Below are positions 41,442 to 50,869 of a stretch of DNA of 64,000 nt, in pieces. Made by a program: the position numbers and the translations under genes. The notes beneath the pieces were generated by a model. The model saw only the letters and a program-made list of their open reading frames with translations, was not told the DNA's origin and did not search any database. Positions within the stretch are counted from its first letter, which is position 1. Every line of letters starts with the position of its first letter. This DNA comes from Arcuatula senhousia (Eukaryota > Mollusca > Bivalvia > Mytilida > Mytilidae), in the NCBI GenBank assembly GCA_963971305.1, contig OZ020305.1, forward strand, positions 4,869,001 to 4,933,000, read 5' to 3'.

Positions 41442-41877
41442 CTTTCTTGCTGACCCCCCTCAGACCCTCATCCTTAGCTATTTGACGGAGGGTCTTCATG
41501 GTCTCTTTGACCACCATCTTACCCTCGACTGGAATGATCTCCTCCTCCTCCTGCCGGTGTGGTTGCTGGCTATGCCTCCAGCAGAGGCCATCCTTCCAGG
41601 GCTTGCTCTTGCAGAACTGCCCCTTCTTCCTCTTGAGTGAGACGCCGCATGTGGTTTTCTGCTCCCCATCTGGTTGATGCTCAAATCGCGGCTTCATTGA
41701 CTGCGCCCCACAATTTTGACACATCTGGGTATGCTCATCCATCTGCGTCAGGTTGGGGGCTTTGCAGCACTGCTGCTGCCTTTGGGGGGTTGGGGCTGGG
41801 GGGCTATCTTCCAAATCTTGCTCATTCTCCAGGAAGAAATCCTGAAAGTGATCCATCTTATTACTATTGGATTCCAT
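41395..41877 (-). CDS. Zinc-finger/SAP ORF, probable N-terminal part of polymerase
   Basis: 160 residues from ATG 41877, which follows AATAAATAAAAGGATG; alternative starts are 41856 (MDHFQDFFLEN) and 41976 (MAFVQ, inside the right TIR). It has CQNCGAQS, CGVSLKRKKGQFC and CWRH, an array like the start of some zinc-binding proteins, then KTLRQIAKDEGLRGVSKK, the first half of a SAP-like motif whose second half (KEALVKLIEE) is in the polymerase frame. After that the ORF runs only about 15 more residues, without similarity, to its stop. The FFLEN start is shared with the 34000-34554 gene. Most likely this is the natural N-terminus of the polymerase, separated by a +1 frame change near 41440-41450. 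Confidence 0.75.
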   Translation of the reverse strand: MESNSNKMDHFQDFFLENEQDLEDSPPAPTPQRQQQCCKAPNLTQMDEHTQMCQNCGAQSMKPRFEHQPDGEQKTTCGVSLKRKKGQFCKSKPWKDGLCWRHSQQPHRQEEEEIIPVEGKMVVKETMKTLRQIAKDEGLRGVSKKEQGGLGEAHRGENHP

Positions 41878-41891
41878 CCTTTTATTTATTT
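41875..41891 (-). promoter_or_regulatory. Start-proximal motif AAATAAATAAAAGGATG
   Basis: A/T-rich element just before ATG 41877; related to but less exact than TATAGATAAATG. Confidence 0.45.
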
Positions 41892-41960
41892 CAATCTGGG
41901 GCACACCTCTCTTTAAGGTGTCCTTATCCCCACTTTCCTGTGGGGTGACCTGACGTATGC

Positions 41961-42096
41961 TCTGTACGAAAGCCATAATTCTTGTATTTACCCTATACTC
42001 AATAGGAATGCCGTCCGTTTTGCATTTGGCCGTCGGGGTTGGGGATTTTATGCAGGATTTCTGCATGTGCGGCAGAATTGTCATTTTGACACTACT
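41961..42096 (-). repeat. Polinton terminal inverted repeat, right
   Basis: Reverse complement of the left TIR with three substitutions and two extra bases. It also contains an ATG (41976) opening MAFVQ, in frame with the zinc-finger ORF. Confidence 0.95.
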
Positions 42097-42102
42097 CAAA
42101 AT
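42097..42102. repeat. Polinton target site duplication, right copy (CAAAAT)
   Basis: Exact repeat of 28824-28829 directly outside the right TIR. Confidence 0.95.
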
Positions 42103-42285
42103 CGACATGAAAATTTCCGTCAAGCTTTTCTCAGAAACCGTACATGGGAATGATTGGTAGGATGGTTTAGTATGATAAACTATGCGTCCTAAGCGACTTT
42201 CAGACCTATCGGACTTCAACTTTTTATTTGAGACCAGCGGGGTGGGGCATCCGTGTCCCATGGACACATTCTTTCTTTATTTTTG
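42097..42285 (+). mobile_element. Right half of the split Helentron/pearl-like element
   Basis: Another copy of the unit TTTCCGTCAAGCTTTT...GGACTTC is followed by GACCAGCGGGGTGGGGCATC and a 3' hairpin GTGTCC-CAT-GGACAC (42253-42267), then ATTCTTTCT. Together with 28617-28829 this makes one element interrupted by the Polinton. Confidence 0.6.
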
Positions 42286-43459
42286 TTATTCTTTGGCATT
42301 TTGAGATTGGTCATCTCCATTTAGAAATCTTGTTTAACCATTTATGTTTTCATATTAAATATTTTCTGAAATTTCCTGTGAATTGGCCTTCAGTTAAAGT
42401 CGATCGAAGTTTTGCTGTGAAAAGGGATAAAAAAGAATTCCAAGTGGCAATAACGGATTGTTTACTTTTTAATGAACGAGAAAATGGACCAAGGGAGAAC
42501 AAGAAAAAGATAGTGGCTTATATACTTTCAGAATTGGTTAAGACATTGTCGACATAAAGTGATATATATAACAAAGTGCAGTACCCGTAAAGTCCAAAAT
42601 CACATTATTTTTAGGTGCAAAACACCTTATATTGACTGTAATGGTAGGTTGTACCAGCAAGACCACCACCCAAACAGTAAAAATTGACTAATTAACTCGG
42701 TATTTTCCCTCTTTTGATGAATAGGTTATGTAGTTAAGTGTAAGTGTAAGGAAGTGTGTTAGCATGTCGAAAGAACAGAAAACAAAACGCGTAGTAGTTT
42801 ATCTTATCTTAGCACTAGATCCAGAAATGGACATACTATTTTCAACACATATGAAAAGTTAGATAATTATGGTCATGATCTCAAAGGCCTATGAATAGTG
42901 TATAAAATATACCATGTTCATGAAAGGGTTGCTGATTGCATTAAAGTTAAAACATAAAACTTGCAACTTGGTAAGAAGTCAGAAGTGAATGTATGTATTC
43001 ATAGCAAACCTCATCGTTTACTACAAAAAATGGCTTTTACATCAGTTGCATGACATCGCAGGCTAAAAAAATAAATAAAAGAACGGTAATTTCTAAAAAA
43101 TATAACATCAATTTTTGGACTGGCAAACTATACGTTGTATATAAATGAATTGGTCAGATTTCGGTTGATGATGGGAATCCTTTGCATTATACAATATTCA
43201 CAAGTTCTCTTGCAAAGATAAGAAGAAAGAGGAGGTATATGTACCTGTACTGGTGCATTGAAGACACCACACCTGGTTTTTACTCGACGGGAAGCATGAA
43301 GAGAGAGCGCGCGGCGAGAGTCTTTCTGCGCTTAACTACAAGTTGATTTGACTGTTGTGTCTTCCAACTTGTGCAACTCGATTATGGTTCTGACAAATAA
43401 CGAATTTGAGTACTGATGTGTTTTGCTCGGCGGCACTACAAAACACTTATAGTTGTTTC
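42286..43459. other. Intergenic, no gene recognised
   Basis: AT-rich DNA; the 109-codon frame at 42228-42557 starts in repeat sequence and shows no domain. Confidence 0.5.
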
Positions 43460-44056
43460 TGACTTGTTCGTTTAGCAGTCATTGAAAGTTTTGGCTTTAA
43501 TAACCCGCTTTTGTCGTGCTGGATTCCTCAATTCCTCAGCTTCTACGACAATAACCAACCCCTCAACCACTTTGTACAAGAAGAGTAACCTCTGGCTTGT
43601 GCGTCTGTTTTTGAGTTCTTCTAGCTGTAGCATTCGTGTAACGCATCCTTCATCTCTGGGTTTGTAATCACCTGTGATGAACCTGGCTGCATGTCGCTGT
43701 ACATGTTCTAGTTTATTTATGTCCCCAGTGTTATAGGGGTCCAAGACTGTTGCTCTTTATTCCGATATGGATCGTACAAATGACATGTAGGCTCATTTTT
43801 GCAGCTTTGTGGACAGTTATTTAAGTTACGCCGGAGAAAGCCTAGGGTATAGTTTGCTTTCTTTGTAACGTTTGGTATACGGGTTGTCCATTTTAGATCC
43901 TCTGGGATTTGTAATCTGAGATATGGTTTGTTTTGTACTTGTTGTACATGTTGTAGGACATATTTGTAAAGCGAGTAGAACTTGTTGGTTTTCCTCTTAA
44001 TACTCATGATGTAGCATTGTTTGGCGTTAAATCTCATGCCCCAGTCTTCAATCATT
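43460..44056 (-). pseudogene. LINE reverse transcriptase, 3' part (outer element)
   Basis: Minus-strand frames, broken by shifts, read DWGMRFNAKQC, then SLYKYVLQHV, LKWTTRIPNVTKKANYTLGFLRRNL and INKLEHVQRHAARFITGDYK...LEELKNRR. This is the palm-to-C-terminal part of a jockey/CR1-like LINE transcriptase that I know from molluscs and corals. The 5' part continues at 46090-47070. The copy is interrupted by a second LINE and has several frameshifts, so it is dead. Confidence 0.8.
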
Positions 44057-46089
44057 TTTTTCTAGTTAAAATTTATATTTAGAATTGTCATCTGTAACTG
44101 AAGATTTTGTTCTTAAAGAGTCACAAAAACTTAATGCCAGTAAAAGTACAGGCCTGGATGGGATACCGTCAAAATTTTTAAAAGACGGAGCATTTATACT
44201 TGTTAAACCTATTACATATTTAGTAAATATTTCAATAAATAGTGGCATAGTGCCTCATGAAATGAAGCAAGCTCGAGTCTGTCCAATTTACAAAAAAAGT
44301 AATCGTCTAGATGTTGGTAATTATAGACCTGTTAGCATTCTAGTTATTATATCCAAGATCTTAGAAAGAGCTGTTTATATCCAATTAGAACAGTATCTGA
44401 ATAAGAATAACTTGTTATATGAATTACAATCTGGTTTCAGATCAAAATATTCAACCGATACCTGTTTGATACATTTATTAGACCACATTAAGTCACAGAC
44501 TGCACGAGGTCTCTACACTGGCATGATCATGCTCGATTTGCAAAAAGCTTTTGACACAGTTGATCATCAGATACTATGTAAAAAACTTCAAACCATGGGG
44601 GTAACTTCAATTAAATGGTTTGAATCCTATTTAACAGGCCGTCAACAAAAGGTTAAAGCCAACGGCACTGAATCTGATTTTCTCTGTGTCAATTGTGGGG
44701 TCCCCCAAGGAAGTATTTTAGGGCCATTACTTTTCTTATGTTATGTGAACGACATGTCTGCCAGTGTGGGGACCGACTGCAAGCTGTTGCTATATGCGGA
44801 CGACAGTGCTATTTTATTTTCTGATAAATGTCCAGAAGTTATATCTTCAAAACTTAGTAAAGAACTTAAATCTTGCAGCAAATGGCTAGTGGATAATAAA
44901 TTAAGCCTCCATTTAGGAAAAACGGAGTGCATACTTTTTGGCACTAAAAGAAAACTCAGGAAAATTAATGAGTTCAGTATTTCTTGTAATAATCACACTA
45001 TTTTGTCTCAAAATAGTGTGAAATATTTGGGTTTACAAATTGATCAGTTCCTTTCTGGTGACATTATAGTCAACTGTATTTTGCAAAAAGCCAACCCAAG
45101 ACTAAAATTCTTATACAGAAATGCAAAGTGTTTATCTGAAAAATCTAGAAAAACACTTTGCATGGCTTTAATTCAATGTCATTTTGATTATGCGTGTTCA
45201 GCTTGGTACAATAATGTCAACAAAACCTTGCAAAAGAAACTTCAGATTATGCAAAATAAGATTATTAGATTTATAAAAGGGTATGATTATAGACACAGAA
45301 TTGATTATACTGTATTTAACAATGTTGGATTTTTAAATGTTAACAACAGAGTAAAACAAATGAGACTAAATCATTGTCATAAAATATTTTATAATAAGTG
45401 TCCTTTGTATATGAGAACAAACTTTGTTAAATCAAGAGATAGGATCTCCTATAATACTAGATCAAATGAATTTAATTTTTATGTACCATCAGTAAATGGA
45501 CAATCAGCAAATACATTTTACTATAATGCCATCAAAGATTGGAATTGTCTCCCTTCAGACATCAAAAACATCAAGAGCTCACATGCATTTAAAGATAAGG
45601 TCAAAGTATTTTTATTTGAAAAAATGAAGGAGACTTTTTTGGATGATTTTTACAGATAAATTTTTGTATCAAATTTTCCATAAATTTCCTTAATTTATTT
45701 TAATTTTTAATTATCTGGTTATCCAGATTATCTTTATTATTGCACTGCCTAAGTTTTTTGAGCCGGTTGTTGTTTCATTTTATTTTTTAACCTATAAGTT
45801 ATTTTTGCTAGTAGAGGACCCCGTTGGAAATAAGCTTTCAAGCTTTCACGGGATATCCTCGGTTAAATATCAACTTTGGGTCAGAAATTGATTTTAACAC
45901 AACCTACTTTATATTACTTTTAAATGTGTAATGATAAATATTATGTATTAAAGTGTATGTTATTAATATCACATATACATATTGGCTATATTATTATAAA
46001 TATAAAAATATAAATGTATATCTATGTCAGATGTTTATGTAATTGTATATGTTGATATTTAATCAAAATAAATCTATCTATCTATCTAG
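44057..46089 (+). mobile_element. Inner non-LTR retrotransposon, 5'-truncated
   Basis: This insertion splits the minus-strand LINE between its QKL and MIEDWGMRFN codons. CTAG flanks both sides (about 44052-44055 and 46085-46088), a possible short target duplication. It contains the transcriptase ORF 44085-45659, a 3' UTR and a (TCTA)n tail at about 46072-46088, as seen in CR1/jockey-like elements. Confidence 0.8.
44085..45659 (+). CDS. Reverse transcriptase ORF of inner LINE (5'-truncated)
   Basis: 524 codons without a stop. The first residues already lie in the region upstream of the RT core (LNASKSTGLDGIPSKFLKDG). RT motifs follow: NYRPVSIL, LQSGFRSKYSTDTCL, MLDLQKAFDTVDHQIL (motif A), GVPQGSILGPLLFLCYVND (motif B), LLLYADDSAILF (YADD, motif C), KYLGLQID (motif E region). 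The C-terminal LINE domain runs to IKDWNCLPSDIKN and EKMKETFLDDFYR. No endonuclease domain is present, so the insertion is 5'-truncated. The intact frame suggests a fairly recent insertion. Confidence 0.9.
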   Translation: MSSVTEDFVLKESQKLNASKSTGLDGIPSKFLKDGAFILVKPITYLVNISINSGIVPHEMKQARVCPIYKKSNRLDVGNYRPVSILVIISKILERAVYIQLEQYLNKNNLLYELQSGFRSKYSTDTCLIHLLDHIKSQTARGLYTGMIMLDLQKAFDTVDHQILCKKLQTMGVTSIKWFESYLTGRQQKVKANGTESDFLCVNCGVPQGSILGPLLFLCYVNDMSASVGTDCKLLLYADDSAILFSDKCPEVISSKLSKELKSCSKWLVDNKLSLHLGKTECILFGTKRKLRKINEFSISCNNHTILSQNSVKYLGLQIDQFLSGDIIVNCILQKANPRLKFLYRNAKCLSEKSRKTLCMALIQCHFDYACSAWYNNVNKTLQKKLQIMQNKIIRFIKGYDYRHRIDYTVFNNVGFLNVNNRVKQMRLNHCHKIFYNKCPLYMRTNFVKSRDRISYNTRSNEFNFYVPSVNGQSANTFYYNAIKDWNCLPSDIKNIKSSHAFKDKVKVFLFEKMKETFLDDFYR

Positions 46090-47070
46090 TTTCTGTAGGT
46101 CAGCTTGTAGTGTGTTGTGGTCGTTGGCTGTTCTGATGTTTCTATAGAGAAAACGGTCTTATGCAAATAATCGAACCGATGAATTAACTGAGTCTGGCAG
46201 ATTGTTGATGTGGCAAAGGAAGAGGATGGGGCCTAGAACTGTGCCTTGGGCGACCCCTGAGTCCATCGTGACTTCTTCCGAGTGTTCTCCTTTTACAACT
46301 ACTTTCATTGTCCTCTGTGCAAACAAACATACGTAGCCAGTTATTGATGGTGTCCCGGATTCCGTGCGAATCTATTGTTTGTAGGAGTCTGTTGTGAGGT
46401 ACAGTGTCAAAGGCCTTAGAGAAGTCGAGGACAGCTACATCTGTTTGAAATTCTGACTGCGTCGTATGAATTAATGAAATCGTGTGAGTAATTGGGTTTC
46501 ACAGGAGTATCCAGATTGGAAGCCATAGTTTAGAGATGTTAGGACGTTGTGTTTTTGTTGGTGTTTTTGGGTGTAACGATATATTATGTGCTCTAGTAGA
46601 TTGCTTGGAACCGGTGTGAGTGATACTGGTTTGTTGCTGAGTGTTTGTTGCCTTTTTGAGCACACATAAGATGTTTGCTGTGATACCTTCGTTTGTTAGT
46701 AGGCCAGTGTTGATAGAGCGTTGGAAGATGGCTTGTAGTCCAGGTGTGATAGCAGTAGCACATTCTTTCAGGATGCGCTTTGGTGTGCTGTCTTATACTG
46801 AGGCTTTTAACAGATTGACTGCCTTTAGTAGTTTATCTACTCCATTGGTTGTTATGAAGTTTCTTCCACGTATTTTGATGTTTTTGGTGTTGTTTTGGGT
46901 TTGATTTTGAGTGAATACTGATTTGAACTTTTGGACCAAAATCTCTTCTTCCACTTTAATTTGCTGTCACTGAAAAGTTTCCCCTTGTTTTTAGTGGTGA
47001 TATTCCCGTATGTTGTCTGATTTTTTAGATTTGGTGTGCTTCTAGAATAGTTTGGAATTGTTTTCTTCTA
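46090..47070 (-). pseudogene. LINE reverse transcriptase, 5' part (outer element)
   Basis: Minus-strand reading gives NKPVSLTPVPSNLLEHIIYR, NVLTSLNYGFQSGYSCETQLL, KAFDTVPHNRLL, then DSGVAQGTVLGPILFLCHIN, in several frames, and upstream CATAITPGLQAIFQRSINTGLL. It joins the 43460-44056 fragment to give one RT interrupted by the inner LINE. Confidence 0.75.
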
Positions 47071-47269
47071 ATTCTTTGAATGAATTTTAATTCTTTTGTA
47101 CTTTTAAAAGTTCCTGTTTTTTCAAATAGAAAAAAAACAAACAAACAAATAATTCCGAGGAAAGGACAAAATGTTTTAAAAGTCAAACCCCCTTTTTTGG
47201 AAATAAGAATGAGTGGAGAACGGCTGAAAAACTTCATACGAGAACCTAAAGTGTACAAAATTTACTCTT

Positions 47270-47475
47270 TTTTCCGATTTGACACGCTGAATTGGTAATT
47301 GGCAGCGCGACGGGTGTGCTATAGCAGACAGGAACCGCTAAAAATGAGAGTGAACTCAGGTGCTCCGGACGAGGACTAGAGTTCGAGTTGTTCTGTTCTT
47401 TCGTCCTGTCCTTGTTTGTGTTTACTGGTTTTGTCTCTGTCCTTTCGGACTTTGACATTCGGATGCCCAAGCACT
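47270..47475 (+). repeat. 3' tail of the 18.7-kb retroelement family (copy 2)
   Basis: Shares GATTTGACACGCTGAATTGG, GCGCGACGGGTGTGCTATAG, GTGAACTCAGGTGCTCCGGA and TTACTGGTTTTGTCTCTGTC with 19114-19440. The block with GTGAACTCAGGTGCTCCGGA is in inverted orientation relative to the first copy. Confidence 0.7.
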
Positions 47476-48224
47476 GGTTTCATTTTCAAAATGTCACCCA
47501 AAATCACCCGAAAGGGCTTTCGTTTATACGAATCTTGTATTGGTATATATATATTGTTTAGTTTTAGGGTGCAGTCGTTTTTTCAACAAATTCCGAAAAC
47601 TTCGTTACGACATCGGGACAGTTATTGCTTAGGCTTTTAAAATAATTGTTTGGACTTCCGCTTCCGGGTACTTGTGGCGCGTATCTATGGAAATGTACAC
47701 AAAGCCGAAGTTCTGACTTTGGCTGAATTTTGGGTTTCTTTGCAATATGACACCATGAAATAAGTTTCATGTAAAACTGTATACAGTAGAAAAGTTAAAT
47801 AGGTATGATTGAAATGGAATTGTGTCGAAAAAAGTAAATAAACTTAAGTTTAATTGTATAATTTACAGACCTAACAGGAACCTGAAATTATTTCGCCCCT
47901 GTTCTTAATAGGCACTGTCTACTCATCCCAGCATGCGGGAGTGCAGAGCCTCTAGATGCTAGCCATCCCCACATTTAATTAATATGAGAAAGACATTGCC
48001 TTAAAAGCTCGCGTAGATAATTCCATTGAAAATTGGGACGAGATAATTTGGGACGATGTATTACTATTTCCCGCAATTTTTCAGCACGCGCAGACATTTT
48101 CGAAAACTTCCGAAAATCGAATGTTTCCGGTGAGAACAATTTTTCTTCCATAGTATTTTGAGTCTCGTGCAATTTGGCAGACTCTCTACAATAGTGAGCT
48201 TCGCTACGCTCGCATATTAACGTT
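47476..48224. other. Intergenic, no gene recognised
   Basis: No domain or splice chain seen; short frames on both strands only. Confidence 0.5.
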
Positions 48225-48500
48225 ATATGAGGCAGGTTTAACATGTGACGCTCCCAAAGTTACAATCTGTCTTTTTTTGAAAATAAAAACAAACTAGCTT
48301 TTATACTTGTGGGTAAGGCGTATGTTTAATGATGTCCAAAATTTTTAAGATATAAATAATATGAGGCAGGTAAAACCTGTTACGCTCCTGAAGTTTCAAT
48401 TATTTTTTTTATTTTTTTTGTTCAAAAATAAAAACAAACTAGCTTTTATTGTGGGTTACATGAGCGTGTAATGAGTTCTAAAATTTTCAAAGATAAAACC
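48225..48500. repeat. Two tandem copies of a ~134-bp unit
   Basis: ATATGAGGCAGG followed by TAAA/TTTAAC, GCTCC and AAATAAAAACAAACTAGC begins at 48225 and again at 48359, then diverges after about 48480. Confidence 0.75.
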
Positions 48501-48927
48501 GTTAAAAAGACGCCAAAAGTTTGGGAAAACAAGCGTGTGCTAAACCCGACGTTGAAGGAAAATTCAGCTCATAGTACAACTAAAATATTGACATTTCTAC
48601 CATTAATCACTCTCTTCATGAGCGTAAAAGCATTTTTAAAACACCAGAATCATATACATTTAAGTAGGTGTACACAAGACAACTTTGTTTGCTTTAAGTT
48701 TCTATATACAAACTTAACGACAATTGTTTATCTAGAGCTAAGAAGTTTTTTTAGCAGACATGCATGACATGTTAACTTTTCTGGGGGCCTTTCAGGGAGA
48801 TTTTAATGTTTTCTTAGTACATCTCAGGGAGATTTTTATTGACAAACCAGAGTATCATTTGAACTGAAAAACGGCTGCAAATTTTAATTGATACCAGGAT
48901 GTTATAGCATTTGCATCAATTTAGGCT

Positions 48928-49775
48928 GACATGGTCAGGGTTGGCAAAGTATTGACCACCTGGGTTTTCCCACCCGGGAAAACTTGGGTTTTTCCGGGCT
49001 GGGCAATACCCTTAAAATTGTCAAAGTGGGCAATACTGGGTAATAAGAATTTATTCATAAAAAAAATCCTATTCTAATATAATTTATACTTTAAAATTTT
49101 TCCTCATCTTCAAAATACATAAATGATTTATATTTGATAGTTAATAAAACATTACTATTTTTGCATGATTTCAATAATTATATATTTGCACTTCATTTAT
49201 TGCTATAATTTTTTTTTCACTGATTGTCAATACAGTTATGACAATACACAGTTTAATCTATGCTAATTATTTTTAATCCCCAGGCTATTCAACAAAATGA
49301 ATTTGTGAAACCATATACATGTAAAGGTATATTAAGGATTAGTAATCAAAACATCCCAATTTTGCCACATTGTTATTAGGTAGGGCTTTTGTATTAATAA
49401 GAATGAGACAAACATGCATTTAAAAAAAAAACAACATTGAGCTTGTATAAGGCTGTATCAAGTTGATTTCAAGATCATGTAAAATTTATCATATATACTA
49501 CATGTATATCTTTTTAATTATATTTTAATCTCTCACTATTAAAATCTATTTTTAATAGTATTCTCATTTAGTTTTTACTTTAAAAGTGTACATGCACTTA
49601 TTAAAACTGATTGTTATGTAGGTTTTTGATGATTGTCTAATAAGAAAAAAAACTTATTCCCCAGTAATGTCCAGTATTGCCCAGTGAAACCCAGATAAAC
49701 CCGGGTTTTCCCAGTATTTCCCACTGGTCTGGGAAATACTCTTAAAACTGGGTTTTTGCCAACCCTGGACATGGT
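48928..49775. mobile_element. hAT-type MITE with 8-bp target duplication
   Basis: TIRs CAGGGTTGGCAAA (from 48936) and TTTGCCAACCCTG (to 49767) flank an 832-bp non-coding AT-rich element. GACATGGT is repeated perfectly outside both ends (48928-48935 and 49768-49775). The CAGGGTTGGCAAA terminus and 8-bp duplication are hallmarks of hAT transposons. Subterminal GGGTTTTCCC/CCCGGGTTTTCCC words recur at both ends. Confidence 0.9.
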
Positions 49776-50049
49776 CACAATTTTAGTGATTAAATGGCAT
49801 TTTATTATATAGATATAGGTGAAATATCGTGATTTCCGAGATAAAAAAAATTCTAGATTTTCACGGAGTTAATTACATGATTTATCTAACTCGCGTGCGA
49901 ATTTATTTAACCCTCGTGAAGTTTCCCGCGAAATATACGTCACATAGATTAATGCGCAATACACAATTCATCAATCAATAACTTCTTTCGTTTTCATTAT
50001 TTTGATGTTCTATTAGTCACGTTTTTTTCAAATTATCTATATAATAAAA

Positions 50050-50220
50050 AGTATAACTAATTTGGGGTGACGAATATCAATTTTAATGTCACTCGTGTCG
50101 AATAACGCTAGGGGATTCAACTCGTGCGCGGAACAAGTTCCGCGCACTTGTTGAATCCTGGCGTTATTCGAGACTCGTGACATTAAAATTGATATTCGCC
50201 ACCCCTCATTAGTTATACTA
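50050..50220. mobile_element. Fold-back element, near-perfect 85-bp arms
   Basis: AGTATAACTAAT...GGAAC and GTTCC...ATTAGTTATACT are inverted halves around 50135, pairing over nearly the entire length with few mismatches (for example GATATCAATTTTAATGTCAC against GTGACATTAAAATTGATATT). Confidence 0.85.
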
Positions 50221-50869
50221 TAATTCTTTTGTTACTTTTCAAGTTTGTTGGGTAAACAATAATTTAATTAAGGCTCACCAAACCAGGCAAAGTGGGCGAA
50301 TAGGTCACCCTGTAAAGTTAAAGTTTGCCTCTATAATGTCATAGGGAGATGTTGGAGTTGCCTTCTAAAAATTGTGGTTGTCATTCACATTTCATTTCAT
50401 TTCAAATATTTCATTGAGTAAACAAAAAGATTGGATAACAGACAAAGCCTATAAGGATCCTCTCCTATGAGCTTGGCTACTTGTTTATCTAAATACAAAT
50501 TTACTTTTGAGAAACTCAGGAAAATTGACTTTTTGTAAAACTTACAAGGAAATTTTGTCACCTTGGAAATTAAGAGCTGATATTACGATAATAATAATAA
50601 CTTTATTTCTCATAACCATATACATTGGTACAGAGACAAACTATTTACATTATATACAACAAACACAAAACAAAAGCATAAAATAAAACAAAGAAAAAGA
50701 CAAAAACTGACATGACTTGTGTAATATCAACTGTAATATATATCACATAGTAAAGCCAAAAATTCCAGACATTACTGAGGGGGGCTTGCTCTTTTGGTTA
50801 TGATACGGAGCATTTTTGTTAAATTCAATAAGCTAGACTTATTTTCTGAAGACATGAGTTCTTTAAATT
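50221..50869. other. Intergenic, 3' UTR-like stretch of the following LINE
   Basis: No gene recognised. The minus-strand LINE fragment's C-terminal end lies at 50870, so its 3' UTR probably extends into this stretch. Confidence 0.35.

Larger units (their letters stand above)
28830..42096. mobile_element. Complete Polinton/Maverick element, 13,267 bp
   Basis: Bounded by 134/136-bp terminal inverted repeats starting AGTAGTGTCAAAATGAC and by a perfect 6-bp target duplication. It encodes all Polinton hallmark genes: polymerase B, integrase, packaging ATPase, adenain-like protease, major and minor capsid proteins. The two TIRs differ by three substitutions and two 1-bp indels, so it is not brand new but not old. 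The coding DNA is clearly GC-richer than the AT-rich flanks, as expected for a virus-like invader. No retained stop codon breaks the capsid genes; integrase and polymerase each cross a frame change (see those entries). It is inserted within a Helentron-like repeat. Confidence 0.97.
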
